Assembly: GCF_025351285.1 (NCBI RefSeq)
Contig: NZ_JANXWG010000056.1
Location: forward strand, 1-42,090
Direction: 5' to 3'
DNA from: Novosphingobium sp.
GTDB taxonomy: Bacteria > Pseudomonadota > Alphaproteobacteria > Sphingomonadales > Sphingomonadaceae
DNA length: 42,090 bases
The notes under the pieces were generated by a model that saw only the letters and a list, made by a program, of their open reading frames with translations, was not told the DNA's origin and ran no database searches. The position numbers were made by a program, and so were the translations under genes. Shown piece by piece: positions 16,563-26,331 of the stretch (the stretch's first letter is position 1; each line of letters begins with the position of its first letter).

Positions 16563-17213
16563 GTGTTGGCGGACAAGGCGGCTGATTCGACGCCAAGTGC
16601 GACCGAAGATGACCGCGCCGGGCGGATCGTCCTGGCGGCGTACGAGTTGCTCGATTCGGCCGGGCTGGAGGGGCTGACGATCCGTGCGGTCCTGGCGCGG
16701 ACCGGACTGGCGCGGCGGGCCTTTTACGATTGCTTTGCGGGCAAGGACGCCCTGGTGCTGGCAGTGTTTGCGTACACTCTGCGGCTGGCGGCGGGCTATT
16801 TCGCCGAAGCGGTGATCCGCTTGCCCGATCCGCTGGCGCGGGTGGAAGCGATCGTCACCGGGATTGTCATGGGCAGCGCAGCGATCGAAGGTGCGCACGA
16901 CAGTGGTTCGAACCGCCGCAGCGCGGCGCTGTCGCGCGAACATCTGCGGCTGGCCGAGGCGCATCCGCCCGAATTGCAAGCCGCGGTTGCCCCGCTGATA
17001 GACCTGATCGCCGCACACCTGGCCGATGGCATGGCGGCGGGGCAAGTGCGCGCGGGCGATCCGGCCAGGATGGCCGCGCTGGTGTACAATCTGGTGTCCA
17101 CGACCGTTCACACACAGTTGATCGCCGAGGAAGCCGCCACGCCCGACCGCGCGCGGCGAGAGGCGCTGGCCGAGGAAATCCGCGAGTTCTGCCGCAGGGC
17201 GGTGGCTGCCTGA
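16563..17213 (+). CDS. TetR family transcriptional regulator
   Basis: A 216-residue TetR-type repressor. The N-terminal helix-turn-helix is seen at about residues 18-65 (RIVLAAYELLDSAGLEGLTIRAV then RRAFYDCFAGKDALV). The C-terminal part is an all-helical ligand domain. The start is GTG at 16563, supported by GGAG five bases upstream. It is divergent from the ferredoxin-P450 operon, so it probably controls that operon and itself in response to a P450 substrate; the ligand is unknown. Confidence 0.88.
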   Translation: MLADKAADSTPSATEDDRAGRIVLAAYELLDSAGLEGLTIRAVLARTGLARRAFYDCFAGKDALVLAVFAYTLRLAAGYFAEAVIRLPDPLARVEAIVTGIVMGSAAIEGAHDSGSNRRSAALSREHLRLAEAHPPELQAAVAPLIDLIAAHLADGMAAGQVRAGDPARMAALVYNLVSTTVHTQLIAEEAATPDRARREALAEEIREFCRRAVAA

Positions 17214-17220
17214 CGCAGCC

Positions 17221-19200
17221 CTAATTCAACACATCGCTCGCTTCGGCCTGCGCGATCACCCGCGCAGCATCGTCGGGCAGCAACCAGCCGTCGGCCAGGC
17301 TGCGCGCGGTGGCGGCCTTGACGTGCGCGACGAAGCCGGCGTGATCGGCGTAGCGTTCTTCCAGGCTGGGGCGCGGATCACCGTTGGCGATGCGCTCGGC
17401 CTTGGTGCGCGCGAACGGGATGTAGCCGCCGAACAGGCTGCACCCTCCGCCCGTGCCATAGCCTGTGCCTGTCACGTTCCAGCCGGTGTAGGTGCCGGTG
17501 GGAACTTGCAACTGGATGGGCAGGACGCCGGCGGTTTCGTTGCCGTCGGCGTTCACGCGGGGCACGCGCTGCGGCAGCACTTGCCGCAGGACCGGCGGTT
17601 GCCGGGTCGCGACGCCGCTGACGTCGGCGGTGATGAAGCCGGGGCCGAAATCGTAATCGGCCAGCGGGTTCTGCTTGCCGTCGGGGCGCGGCGCGTCGGG
17701 GATCGCGGGCCAGCCCATCGCCTTGCTGTTCGGCTGGACGAGATCACCGCGCGCCAGCATGGGATAACGGCTGGCCGGGGGCTGGTGCTTGCCCGTCACC
17801 CAATCGACCAGCCGTTTGCGCGCCACGCGCAGGATCTCGCGCTCGCTGGCGGGATCGCCGGGCAGGGTGCAGGTGGGCGGAGCGCTTTCGCCCTTCGCCG
17901 GGAAGCCGCCGACCCATGATCCGCCATGCGTGATCCCGGCAAAGTAGTAGCGGCGCACGTTGGCGGGCAACGCGATGTCGGCGCGGGAGTCGGTGCCGAT
18001 CAGGTCGGGCGACATCCGCAAGTTCCAGATTTCGGCCGAGCCGAAGGTTTCGATCACCTTGGGGCAAGTTGCAGAGCGGTTGCAGCGGTCGAGCAGGCTC
18101 GACGCAGCGTGATGGCGAGCGCTATCGGTGTAACGGCCCCACCACAGCGTGCCCTCGCTGCCCGGTTCCCACATTTGCGCCGCACCGCCGGGCACGCCGA
18201 AGCGCTGGTTGAGGACGATCTGCCGCGCGGCGATGTTGGGGTTGATCCCGTCGAACACGCGGGTGCCCGCTTCGTCGGCGTTGAAGCCCAGGTGGACGAA
18301 ACTGCGCAGGAAATTGCCGCTTTGCGAATTGCCAACACCCACTGCCCAGTGGATCGTCGAGCCGGCCGCCTCGGGATGGGCGTGCAAATAGGCGATCAGG
18401 TCGCGCGTCGCGGCAAAGCCGATGCCGAGCACGCGCGGGTCCCTGCCCCGATACGTCAGTCGGTAAGCGGCGTCGGGATCGAACCCGGCCTTCAGGCACA
18501 GCCGCGCCGGATCGGGCGTGCCGGGGAATGGCGCGGTGCGGCAATCGCCGAAGGCCCAGTCGCTTGCGGGCACCTGCTCATCGGCGCGGCGGTCGCGTTC
18601 GATGACGAGGCTGGCTTTCGCGGTGTCGACTGAGACCGGCTCGGCCAGCCGCGTCGGACGTCCGAATCCGCCGATGATAGCGGTTGAATGCCCACCCGCC
18701 GGCAAGTTGATCATGCGCGCCAGGATCGGGCCGGTGATCGAGGAGCCATCCGAATTGCGCGCCACTGGCACCACGGCATAAAGTGCGCGCGGGCCCGGTT
18801 CGATATCGCCCTGCCAGCCGCTGACCACGCGGACGTGGCCATCTTCGTCGGGTTCAAGGCTGACGCCACCGCCGCGGTTGGCCACGTCGTAGTAGAGCAC
18901 GCCGCTTGATTTGGCGGGATCGACCGGCCGCGCGATGGCGAAGCTGGCGCTGTATTCGACCATCCCGCGTGCATTGCGCGGCGCGAGCGCAAGGTCGGTG
19001 ATAATGGCGTTGGCGGGCGCCTTGGGATCGATCTCACCGAAAAACAGCCCGTCGACCCGCTCGTAAGCCGCGCGGCCCGCAACCGGCGCCATCGGCACGG
19101 GCGCCGCGGCTTCGATACGCACGACTTTTGCGGCGAGCGGTTGCCCCGTCACTGCGAGCGCGGCCAGGAAAACCTTCGCGCTTATCGTTCCGTGCTTCAT
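17221..19200 (-). CDS. Secreted alpha/beta hydrolase-domain protein (Abhydrolase_10 type)
   Basis: A 659-residue exported protein with a Sec signal peptide (MKHGTISAKVFLAALAVTG, cleavage near LAA). It resembles the large alpha/beta hydrolase domain proteins common in Sphingomonadales and actinobacteria. The nucleophile elbow is GVGNSQSGNFLRSF. RDLIAYLH precedes it, and a late GGYIPFARTKAER stretch closes the family. Substrates are not known; esters or lactones are likely from the fold. The ATG at 19200 follows GGGGGAT. It lies 62 bases downstream of an SDR gene on the same strand, suggesting a two-gene catabolic operon near the P450. Confidence 0.8.
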   Translation of the reverse strand: MKHGTISAKVFLAALAVTGQPLAAKVVRIEAAAPVPMAPVAGRAAYERVDGLFFGEIDPKAPANAIITDLALAPRNARGMVEYSASFAIARPVDPAKSSGVLYYDVANRGGGVSLEPDEDGHVRVVSGWQGDIEPGPRALYAVVPVARNSDGSSITGPILARMINLPAGGHSTAIIGGFGRPTRLAEPVSVDTAKASLVIERDRRADEQVPASDWAFGDCRTAPFPGTPDPARLCLKAGFDPDAAYRLTYRGRDPRVLGIGFAATRDLIAYLHAHPEAAGSTIHWAVGVGNSQSGNFLRSFVHLGFNADEAGTRVFDGINPNIAARQIVLNQRFGVPGGAAQMWEPGSEGTLWWGRYTDSARHHAASSLLDRCNRSATCPKVIETFGSAEIWNLRMSPDLIGTDSRADIALPANVRRYYFAGITHGGSWVGGFPAKGESAPPTCTLPGDPASEREILRVARKRLVDWVTGKHQPPASRYPMLARGDLVQPNSKAMGWPAIPDAPRPDGKQNPLADYDFGPGFITADVSGVATRQPPVLRQVLPQRVPRVNADGNETAGVLPIQLQVPTGTYTGWNVTGTGYGTGGGCSLFGGYIPFARTKAERIANGDPRPSLEERYADHAGFVAHVKAATARSLADGWLLPDDAARVIAQAEASDVLN

Positions 19201-19262
19201 CGCATCCCCCGGGGCCGTGTTTGGCAGCCACCGTGCAGGCGTTCTCGCATCGTGGCAACCGG

Positions 19263-20048
19263 TCAGTCGGCCGGAACCCACTTCGACGTGGTTGCGCGCG
19301 GGCTCAGGTACTTGGTGCGCGTCCAGCCGCCATCGACCACGATCGACTGGCCATTGAGCATCTCGCCGCCGGGCGAGCACAGGAAAGCGATGGTGGCGGC
19401 AACGTCCTCGGGTTCGGCCAGGCGCGGGTAAGGTGTGGTATCGACATTGACCCGCTGGAACGTTTCGTCCTCGAAGCGGTGGCGAACCATATCGGTCATC
19501 GTAACGCCCGGCGCCACGCAGTTGGAGCGGATACCCTGCGGACCGTATTCGCAAGCCATGTGCTCGGTCAAAGACTTCAAGCCGCCTTTTGCCGCCGAAT
19601 AAGCCCCACCGCGTCGGCCGCCGATCATGGCAAAGGTGGAAGTGACGTTGACCACGCCCGAGCCTGGCTTCATGTGCGGCACACAATCGCGGCATAACCG
19701 GAATGGTGCGCGCAGCATCACGTTCAGGAAGTGATCGAGCGCGTCGTCATCGGTTTCGTGGAGCGGACTGGGGCTGCCGATCCCGGCGTTGTTGATCAGG
19801 AAATCGATCGATCCGAACCGTTCGAGCGCGGTTGCGACGATCCGTGCCGGCGCGTCCTTCGCCGTGACGTCGATCGCCAGCGTGGCCACCCGCGCTTCGG
19901 TACCGAGCGCGGTGGCGATGCCCGCCAGCTTGCCCGGATCGCGCCCGACTCCGAACACGGCCATCCCGGCCTGGTGCAGCAACTTGGCGGTGGCGAGGCC
20001 GATGCCGCTGCCGGCGCCGGTGATGATGGCGGTTTTCATGGCATCCAT
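19263..20048 (-). CDS. Short-chain dehydrogenase/reductase (SDR)
   Basis: A 261-residue classical SDR. TGAGSGIG (residues 10-17) binds the nucleotide, and NNAG is at 86-89. The catalytic residues are S137, Y150 and K154 (YSAAK). GRDPGK after beta-2 suggests NADP(H). It is similar in layout to 3-oxoacyl-ACP-reductase-like and quinate/sorbitol-type SDRs; the substrate is undetermined. ATGs at 20048 and 20039 are both possible. It is divergent from the rut operon and upstream of the secreted hydrolase. An enzyme of this class could reduce malonic semialdehyde, as YdfG does, but nothing specific shows it. Confidence 0.88.
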   Translation of the reverse strand: MDAMKTAIITGAGSGIGLATAKLLHQAGMAVFGVGRDPGKLAGIATALGTEARVATLAIDVTAKDAPARIVATALERFGSIDFLINNAGIGSPSPLHETDDDALDHFLNVMLRAPFRLCRDCVPHMKPGSGVVNVTSTFAMIGGRRGGAYSAAKGGLKSLTEHMACEYGPQGIRSNCVAPGVTMTDMVRHRFEDETFQRVNVDTTPYPRLAEPEDVAATIAFLCSPGGEMLNGQSIVVDGGWTRTKYLSPRATTSKWVPAD

Positions 20049-20211
20049 GGGCGGCGTGCGGCCTGCCTTGTCAAGCGCGGCCGGTTCGTGCGCCGGATTG
20101 ATCGCTCGCGCGCTGCCGGAGTCTGCGATCGGGAATTAGCCTTCCGCTTCAACAGGCTTGCATCCAGCGCCTCATTCGGGAAGGTTCGCGTCTTACGAAA
20201 GGCACGCCGCC

Positions 20212-20936
<725 letters not shown>

Positions 20937-20937
<1 letters not shown>

Positions 20938-21320
20938 TGCCATTCGAACCGATCAATCCGCCCCAGTTCCCCACCCCGATCGCGCCTTATTCGGCGGGAG
21001 CGAAGGCAGGGAACACCGTCTATGTCTCGGGCGTGCTGGCGCTCGGCGAAGGCGGCGCGGTGCTGCACGTGGGCGATGCTGCCGCGCAGACCCGGCATGT
21101 GCTCGACGTGATCAGGATAACGCTGGAGGCCTCCGGCGCTACCCTGGCGGACGTGGCGATGAACCACATCTTCCTCAAAGACCTGGCCGATTACGCCGCG
21201 TTCAATGCGGTCTATGCCGAGTACTTCCCCGCCGCCAAGCCCGCGCGATACTGCATCCGCGCGGACCTGGTGAAGACTGATTGCCTGGTTGAGATCGCCA
21301 GCGTGGCGCACATTGCCTGA
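20937..21320 (+). CDS. rutC: RutC aminoacrylate deaminase (RidA family)
   Basis: A 127-residue RidA/YjgF-fold protein, expected to trimerise and hydrolyse 3-aminoacrylate to malonic semialdehyde and ammonia. Family features are PYSAGAKAGNTVYVSGVLAL, the IFLKDLADYAAFNAVYAEYF helix and the active-site Arg in PARYCIRADLVK. Its start shares one base with the rutB stop (TAATG), and its end overlaps rutD. Confidence 0.93.
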
Positions 21321-22098
21321 AGCAGCAGGCCTTTACTACGAGGAGCATGGCCCGCCCGACGCGCCGCCACTGATCCTGTCGTCGGGACTTGGCGGATCGG
21401 CGGGTTACTGGGCGCCGAATCTCCCGGGGCTGGCCGAGCATTTTCGGGTGATCGCCTACGATCATCGCGGGACGGGGCGGAGCGATCGAGCAAGCCCCGA
21501 AGGTCTGACGCTGGCCGATCTTGGCGCCGACATCCTCGCGTTGATGGGTGCATTGGACGTCGGGAGTGCAGCCATCGTCGGCCATGCGATCGGGGGCATG
21601 GCCGCGCTTGAAGCGGCAAGGGCAGCTCCGGCGCGGGTGAACCGGACTGTCGTCATCAATGGGTGGGCCAGCCTCGATCCGCAGACCGCGCGCTGCTTCG
21701 ATGTGCGCCTCACGCTGCTGCGCAAGGCAGGAGCCGCGGCCTATCTGGAAGCCCAGCCGCTGTTCCTGTTCCCGCCCGATTGGCTGTCCGGGCATGACGC
21801 CGTGCTGCGCGCCGAAGCCGCACAGCACCTCGCCAACTGGCCAGGCGACTTGACGATGGAGCGGCGCGTCGCTGCGGCAAGGGCGTTCGATTGCCGCGCG
21901 TGGGCTGGTTCGATTGAAGTGCCGACCTTGCTCGTCTGCGCGACCGACGACCTGCTGGTGCCCTCGTTCAACAGCACCAGCCTTCAATCGCTGTTGCCCC
22001 ACGCGCGCAGCATCGTTCGCCCGTGGGGTGCACACGCCGTCAACGTCACCGATGCTGCCGCCGTCACCAGCGACATCCTCGACTTCCTCAGGAGCTGA
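21313..22098 (+). CDS. rutD: RutD alpha/beta-hydrolase-fold protein
   Basis: An alpha/beta-hydrolase-fold protein of about 261 residues from the Rut pathway, thought to speed aminoacrylate breakdown. Where hydrolases have GHSxG it has GHAIG (A92), as the E. coli RutD also lacks the serine nucleophile. [16 protein letters not shown] and [21 protein letters not shown] match RutD well. No ATG exists near the start. TTG at 21313 gives the usual N-terminus and overlaps the rutC stop; TTG at 21289 is an alternative. Non-ATG start and overlap suggest translational coupling. Confidence 0.88.
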   Translation: MPEAAGLYYEEHGPPDAPPLILSSGLGGSAGYWAPNLPGLAEHFRVIAYDHRGTGRSDRASPEGLTLADLGADILALMGALDVGSAAIVGHAIGGMAALEAARAAPARVNRTVVINGWASLDPQTARCFDVRLTLLRKAGAAAYLEAQPLFLFPPDWLSGHDAVLRAEAAQHLANWPGDLTMERRVAAARAFDCRAWAGSIEVPTLLVCATDDLLVPSFNSTSLQSLLPHARSIVRPWGAHAVNVTDAAAVTSDILDFLRS

Positions 22099-22103
22099 AC
22101 CCC

Positions 22104-23165
<1,062 letters not shown>

Positions 23166-23168
23166 CCG

Positions 23169-23243
23169 GTTGCATTTGCAACTTCACTAACATCGCGCAT
23201 GTGACGTATTGCGAGTGAAGAAGCGCATGGATGAAATTTCATC
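23169..23243. repeat. Two short palindromes downstream of rutA
   Basis: GTTGCA-TT-TGCAAC at 23169-23182 directly follows the rutA stop, and the perfect palindrome GATGAAATTTCATC lies at 23230-23243 in an AT-rich stretch. Neither is a good intrinsic terminator. The second could be a protein-binding site or mark the boundary to the restriction-modification remnant. Confidence 0.35.
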
Positions 23244-23333
23244 ATCTTTTCCGCTTTGGATCAATGGGTTATAGCGATGTGAAAGAACGCCGCCGCCCTT
23301 GCACGACACGCCCTTGTAGGAAAGCGTTTTTCG

Positions 23334-23894
23334 CTACTCCCACTCCTCGCGATCCAGCCCGCGCATGGCCTCAGTGATCGCCACCGTCTCCACGCTCACG
23401 CGCACCACGCGGGCGAGCAGGTCGATCATCGGCTCCTTGTAATCGGCAAAGCGATACGTGTTGAACTTCGCGGCGATGACCGGATCGCGCGGGGTTTTTT
23501 CCTTATGCTGATCCAGCACCCAGTCGATCGCCGAGCGGTTGCCCAGCCGATAGTCCCACGCCTGCGCCGGGATGCCGGCAAGCAGCGTATCGGCATCGAC
23601 CACCACGCAGCCCGTTGCGGCGCCCGTATCGAGCCGGCTTTTCAGCACTGGCTTGGGGTGCGTGCCGTGCGCGCGCTTGGGCGGGGTTTCGATCCGCTCG
23701 ATCGGCCACGGTTCCACGGTTTCATACCCGATATGCAGCGCCATCAGCGCCTCGCCCCAGGCCACCCAGCGCGCGAAATCGGGATAGAACGGAATGCGCG
23801 GGAATTCGCGCTTGAGGTTCAGCGCATAAGTCTCGCGGTACACCGGATCGTGCAGCACGGCGTAGCAATAAGCAAAGATCGCATCCTTGCTCAT
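23334..23894 (-). pseudogene. C-terminal fragment of a type ISP restriction-modification enzyme
   Basis: A 186-residue frame resembling the C-terminal (target-recognition side) part of type ISP restriction-modification proteins: DAIFAYCYAVLHDPVYRETYALNLKREFPRIPF, then DFARWVAWGEALMALHIGYETVEPWP, ending NTYRFADYKEPMIDLLARVVRVSVET. Full enzymes exceed 1,500 residues and carry nuclease, helicase and methyltransferase domains upstream; none are present. The frame begins with an ATG (MSKDAIF) exactly where homology would continue upstream. A matching N-terminal fragment lies at 25904-26224 on the same strand. I read the pair as remains of one gene. Confidence 0.7.
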
Positions 23895-23933
23895 CGCAGT
23901 CCCCCGCCCACCAGCGGCAGCGCTCTCCTGAGT

Positions 23934-23983
23934 CCCCCGCCCGCTTGCGGGAGGGGCTAGGGGTGGGCCCTTCTTCTTCCCTT
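23934..23983. repeat. Palindromic dispersed repeat, copy 2
   Basis: The core CCCGCTTGCGGGAGGGG is followed by a variable TAGGGGTGGGC arm and a pyrimidine tract. It is in inverted orientation to copy 3 at 24005-24049 and related to copy 1 at 14791-14830. It sits just upstream of the type ISP C-terminal fragment. Confidence 0.7.
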
Positions 23984-24004
23984 CTCGGTCCCCACCCTCA
24001 ACAC

Positions 24005-24049
24005 GAAGAAAGTGCCCACCCCCAACCCCTCCCGCAAGCGGACGGGGAG
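24005..24049. repeat. Palindromic dispersed repeat, copy 3 (inverted)
   Basis: GCCCACCCCCAACCCCTCCC followed by GCAAGCGG. It is the near reverse complement of copy 2, about 20 bases away, so the two could fold into a long hairpin with arms of roughly 38 bases. Such paired repeats resemble MITE- or REP-doublet-like elements. Confidence 0.7.
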
Positions 24050-24218
24050 CCAGAGCCTTCTTGCCATAGCGCGCGAGGAACTTGTTGAAGGCTCAATCGG
24101 CGACGCTCGCCCCGTGCATGCTGAAACGTAAGGCGGCGGGCACCCGAGCGAAGTCTGTGTCAGATGAAAATAGGAATGCTGTCCCTTGATTCACACCCCT
24201 CTGCGTCAAGAATAAGCT

Positions 24219-25301
24219 TTAGTTTACAAGGCGAAGATGCCGCGTTGACGTAGGATCAGGTTGATAGACGCGCTTGAAGTCCTCCGGGGTAACACAGAGT
24301 AAGTTCGCGATATCGCTATCTGAGTATTCTAGTTTTGTTCTATGAAATTCAATCATTCGCCGGAGTATTTTAGGCTGTTCGCGCGGAGGCTCGTTTGGCT
24401 CCCGCTTTGCGTATCCGAGTCTATTCATTTCAATAAAAAACATTTTTCGCTGATAATCTGTAATCAATTTATGCCTATGCGCGTTCATTGCAATAGATGA
24501 CATTGAAACCTTCCAATAAGCCTTCATATTTGCAAGATGAGGTAGATCAAACCTACGAAGTTGTGATCGCAATTCAGCGGGAGGTAGAAGAAATGAACCT
24601 GCAAATTCGTCGGCTTCTTTTTCCATTTCACCATCTTCTTTAAATTCTGTGGTGTGGAGGACCATGTGGGCTAACTCGTGGCATAGCGTGAATCGCAATC
24701 TGTCCATTGACGAATTTGTGTTCACAAAAAAAAGGACTGGCAGCCCATCAATGCGCTGACTCATTGCATCGAGAAGATCGGTGCCGAAGTCACAAGGAAT
24801 AACGATTCCTCCGTTACCCTCAATGAGGTCGACCACGTTCTCAATCGGCCCAGAAGGAAGCATCCATGATTCTCGCAATGAACGGGCCAAGTCGCTGATC
24901 GTCGCGACCCCCAGCGTACGCCCCTGAAATTCGTCGCGATCTATTTCAGGAATAAACCGATTGGTGCTTAGCTGAAACGATACGCTCAGCTTCTCAACGT
25001 GCATCCGCCGAATGTTCATTTCGGCGACGATCTTGCCCAACGCCTTGGCGGAGAGCTTTTTGCGTTTTCTGAAATGGAATGGCGGAAAGCCAAAGGGGCG
25101 CCCTGCCTGAAAAAAGAAGCTGGCAGGATAATTGAGCGCACTTCCGGCGTCGTCCGCAAACTCATCTGGAGCGTCCAGCACGCCAGTCTCGTATTTAGAG
25201 AGCGTGCCTTGACCCATTCCGATAATGTCAGCCAGTTCAGCTTGCGTCACACCCCGGGAATCCCGGGCGAGAGTCAGCAAGTGGTGATTAAACCGCGCCA
25301 T
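24219..25301 (-). CDS. XRE-HTH / ImmA-IrrE zinc peptidase fusion
   Basis: The 360-residue protein has an N-terminal XRE-type helix-turn-helix (about residues 6-60, GVTQAELADIIGMGQGTLSKYETG) and a C-terminal ImmA/IrrE (COG2856) metallopeptidase domain. Zinc motif HELAH is at 208-212, with the third ligand E229 in EKEADEFAGSFLLPP. The last 90 residues are helical and unrecognised. Such proteins are repressor-proteases of mobile elements, stress responses or toxin-antitoxin modules. GC content is clearly below its neighbours, suggesting horizontal transfer. It follows an unknown gene by 23 bases and the pair interrupts a type ISP gene. Confidence 0.9.
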   Translation of the reverse strand: MARFNHHLLTLARDSRGVTQAELADIIGMGQGTLSKYETGVLDAPDEFADDAGSALNYPASFFFQAGRPFGFPPFHFRKRKKLSAKALGKIVAEMNIRRMHVEKLSVSFQLSTNRFIPEIDRDEFQGRTLGVATISDLARSLRESWMLPSGPIENVVDLIEGNGGIVIPCDFGTDLLDAMSQRIDGLPVLFFVNTNSSMDRLRFTLCHELAHMVLHTTEFKEDGEMEKEADEFAGSFLLPPAELRSQLRRFDLPHLANMKAYWKVSMSSIAMNAHRHKLITDYQRKMFFIEMNRLGYAKREPNEPPREQPKILRRMIEFHRTKLEYSDSDIANLLCVTPEDFKRVYQPDPTSTRHLRLVN

Positions 25302-25324
25302 AATTCACCACAATAAAAGTTACG

Positions 25325-25870
25325 TCAGCCGAGTTGCGCTTGGCGCGTCACATCATACCAACGCGGCTGGCCGACAATGCGGCTATCTGTCGGCACAATA
25401 GCGGCACACCAATCGATTGCTTTGCCCATCGGGCGGGCCACCTGCACCCGCTCGACGTCCGTGCCGAGAGAGTTCGGCCAGTATCCGACAACCAAGTTGA
25501 GCGGCGGGCAAGGGATGCCCGGGAGAGGGAGTTGCTTGTCGAAATCCTTGGCCTGCTTGGTCGGATAGTTCCGGGTGCGACCATCCTCGTCCATCTTCTT
25601 GAAACGGATCGTCGCCTTCTCTCCAACAATCCAGACCTTCAATCCCCCAATATCTTTGTGGATCACGTTAGAAAGGTCGCTCAATCGCGCATGCGCTGCG
25701 GTCTCCATGTGGGAGTAGATGCAGGCGAACTTGGCGCGCGAATCATGCTCTATCCTGATGTCCGCTGGATACTCCTGATAGCGGGCCAAGCCGCCACGGC
25801 AAATCGCGTCCAAGTGATCGAAGATAAAATCAAGCTGTGACATCGCTTGATCTTGAGTCCATTCCAGCAT
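25325..25870 (-). CDS. Unknown protein paired with the XRE-ImmA gene
   Basis: A 181-residue soluble protein that I do not recognise. It has no signal peptide or membrane helix. The first 50 residues look helical (EWTQDQAMSQLDFIFDHLDAICRG). The middle has an alternating beta-like part (IGGLKVWIVGEKATIRFKK), then a Pro-rich loop (LPLPGIPCPPLNLVVGYWPN), and it ends in VERVQVARPMGKAIDWCAAI. ATG at 25870 follows a GGGGG tract; GTG at 25873 is possible. As first gene of a two-gene unit with an XRE-ImmA protein, it holds the position of a toxin or effector. That role is inference only. Confidence 0.75.
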   Translation of the reverse strand: MLEWTQDQAMSQLDFIFDHLDAICRGGLARYQEYPADIRIEHDSRAKFACIYSHMETAAHARLSDLSNVIHKDIGGLKVWIVGEKATIRFKKMDEDGRTRNYPTKQAKDFDKQLPLPGIPCPPLNLVVGYWPNSLGTDVERVQVARPMGKAIDWCAAIVPTDSRIVGQPRWYDVTRQAQLG

Positions 25871-25903
25871 CACGCGCCCCCAGGATAGCGCGACCCTGAT
25901 ACT

Positions 25904-26224
25904 TCAATTCGCCAAAAAGGCAAGAAAAATATTCCGAAAATTATTCCACTGGGTGTTGCCCCACCACTTCGCGGGGGCGTCCTTGGCCTCCCAATAGCCG
26001 AAGGGCACGCGCAGCGCGTGGAGCAGCGCGCCATCGGGATAGATGCGGCTGCCGCGCGGGGTGATGATTTCGTGTTGGGCGTTGAACACCAGGTCCTGCG
26101 ACTTGCCCCAGCGCTTGAGCAGATCCTTGAACGCCTCGCTCAGCACGCCTTCGCGGCGGCTGCCCGATACGCTGCGCAGACGATCGAGTTCCGCGCGGTA
26201 TTCGTTGATGAATTGCCTGCTCAC
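25904..26224 (-). pseudogene. N-terminal fragment of a type ISP restriction-modification enzyme
   Basis: The frame starts at GTG 26224 (GGGGGA just upstream) and gives SRQFINEYRAELDRLRSVSG then REGVLSEAFKDLLKRWG and VFNAQHEIITPRGSRIYPDGALL up to PFGYWEAKDA, as at the N-terminus of type ISP restriction-modification proteins (Mrr-like nuclease region). After the WEAKDA stretch, near 25975, the similarity I can recognise ends. The frame then runs into AT-rich sequence (WGNTQWNNFRNIFLAFLAN) and stops. This marks the right junction of the inserted or replaced cassette. Confidence 0.7.
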
Positions 26225-26331
26225 GTGTCCCCCGTTCGGGTGCCAGCGTAGAGGGGGGAGATGCTGGTGCCAATGGCGATCAGCGTTGAATTTTAACCGG
26301 TTTAGGGACCGGGATGCAAGGGCGATGGCCC

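Noticed and set aside
16900..16920. GGTTCGAAC resembling a tRNA T-arm
   Set aside because: It lies inside the tetR coding frame, and no acceptor, D- or anticodon arms can be built around it.
19201..19695. Upstream extension of the secreted hydrolase frame into the SDR region
   Set aside because: The extension overlaps the SDR gene in another frame. The ATG at 19200 with a Shine-Dalgarno and signal peptide is the natural start.
21313..22098. Loss of the serine nucleophile in RutD as an inactivating mutation
   Set aside because: GHAxG in place of GHSxG is the known state of RutD proteins, so it is not decay.
24050..24218. Further type ISP or other coding remnant to the left of the XRE-ImmA gene
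   Set aside because: A short minus-strand stretch reads AFNKFLARYGKKAL, but it is too short to assign and the rest of the region shows no frame with a family look.
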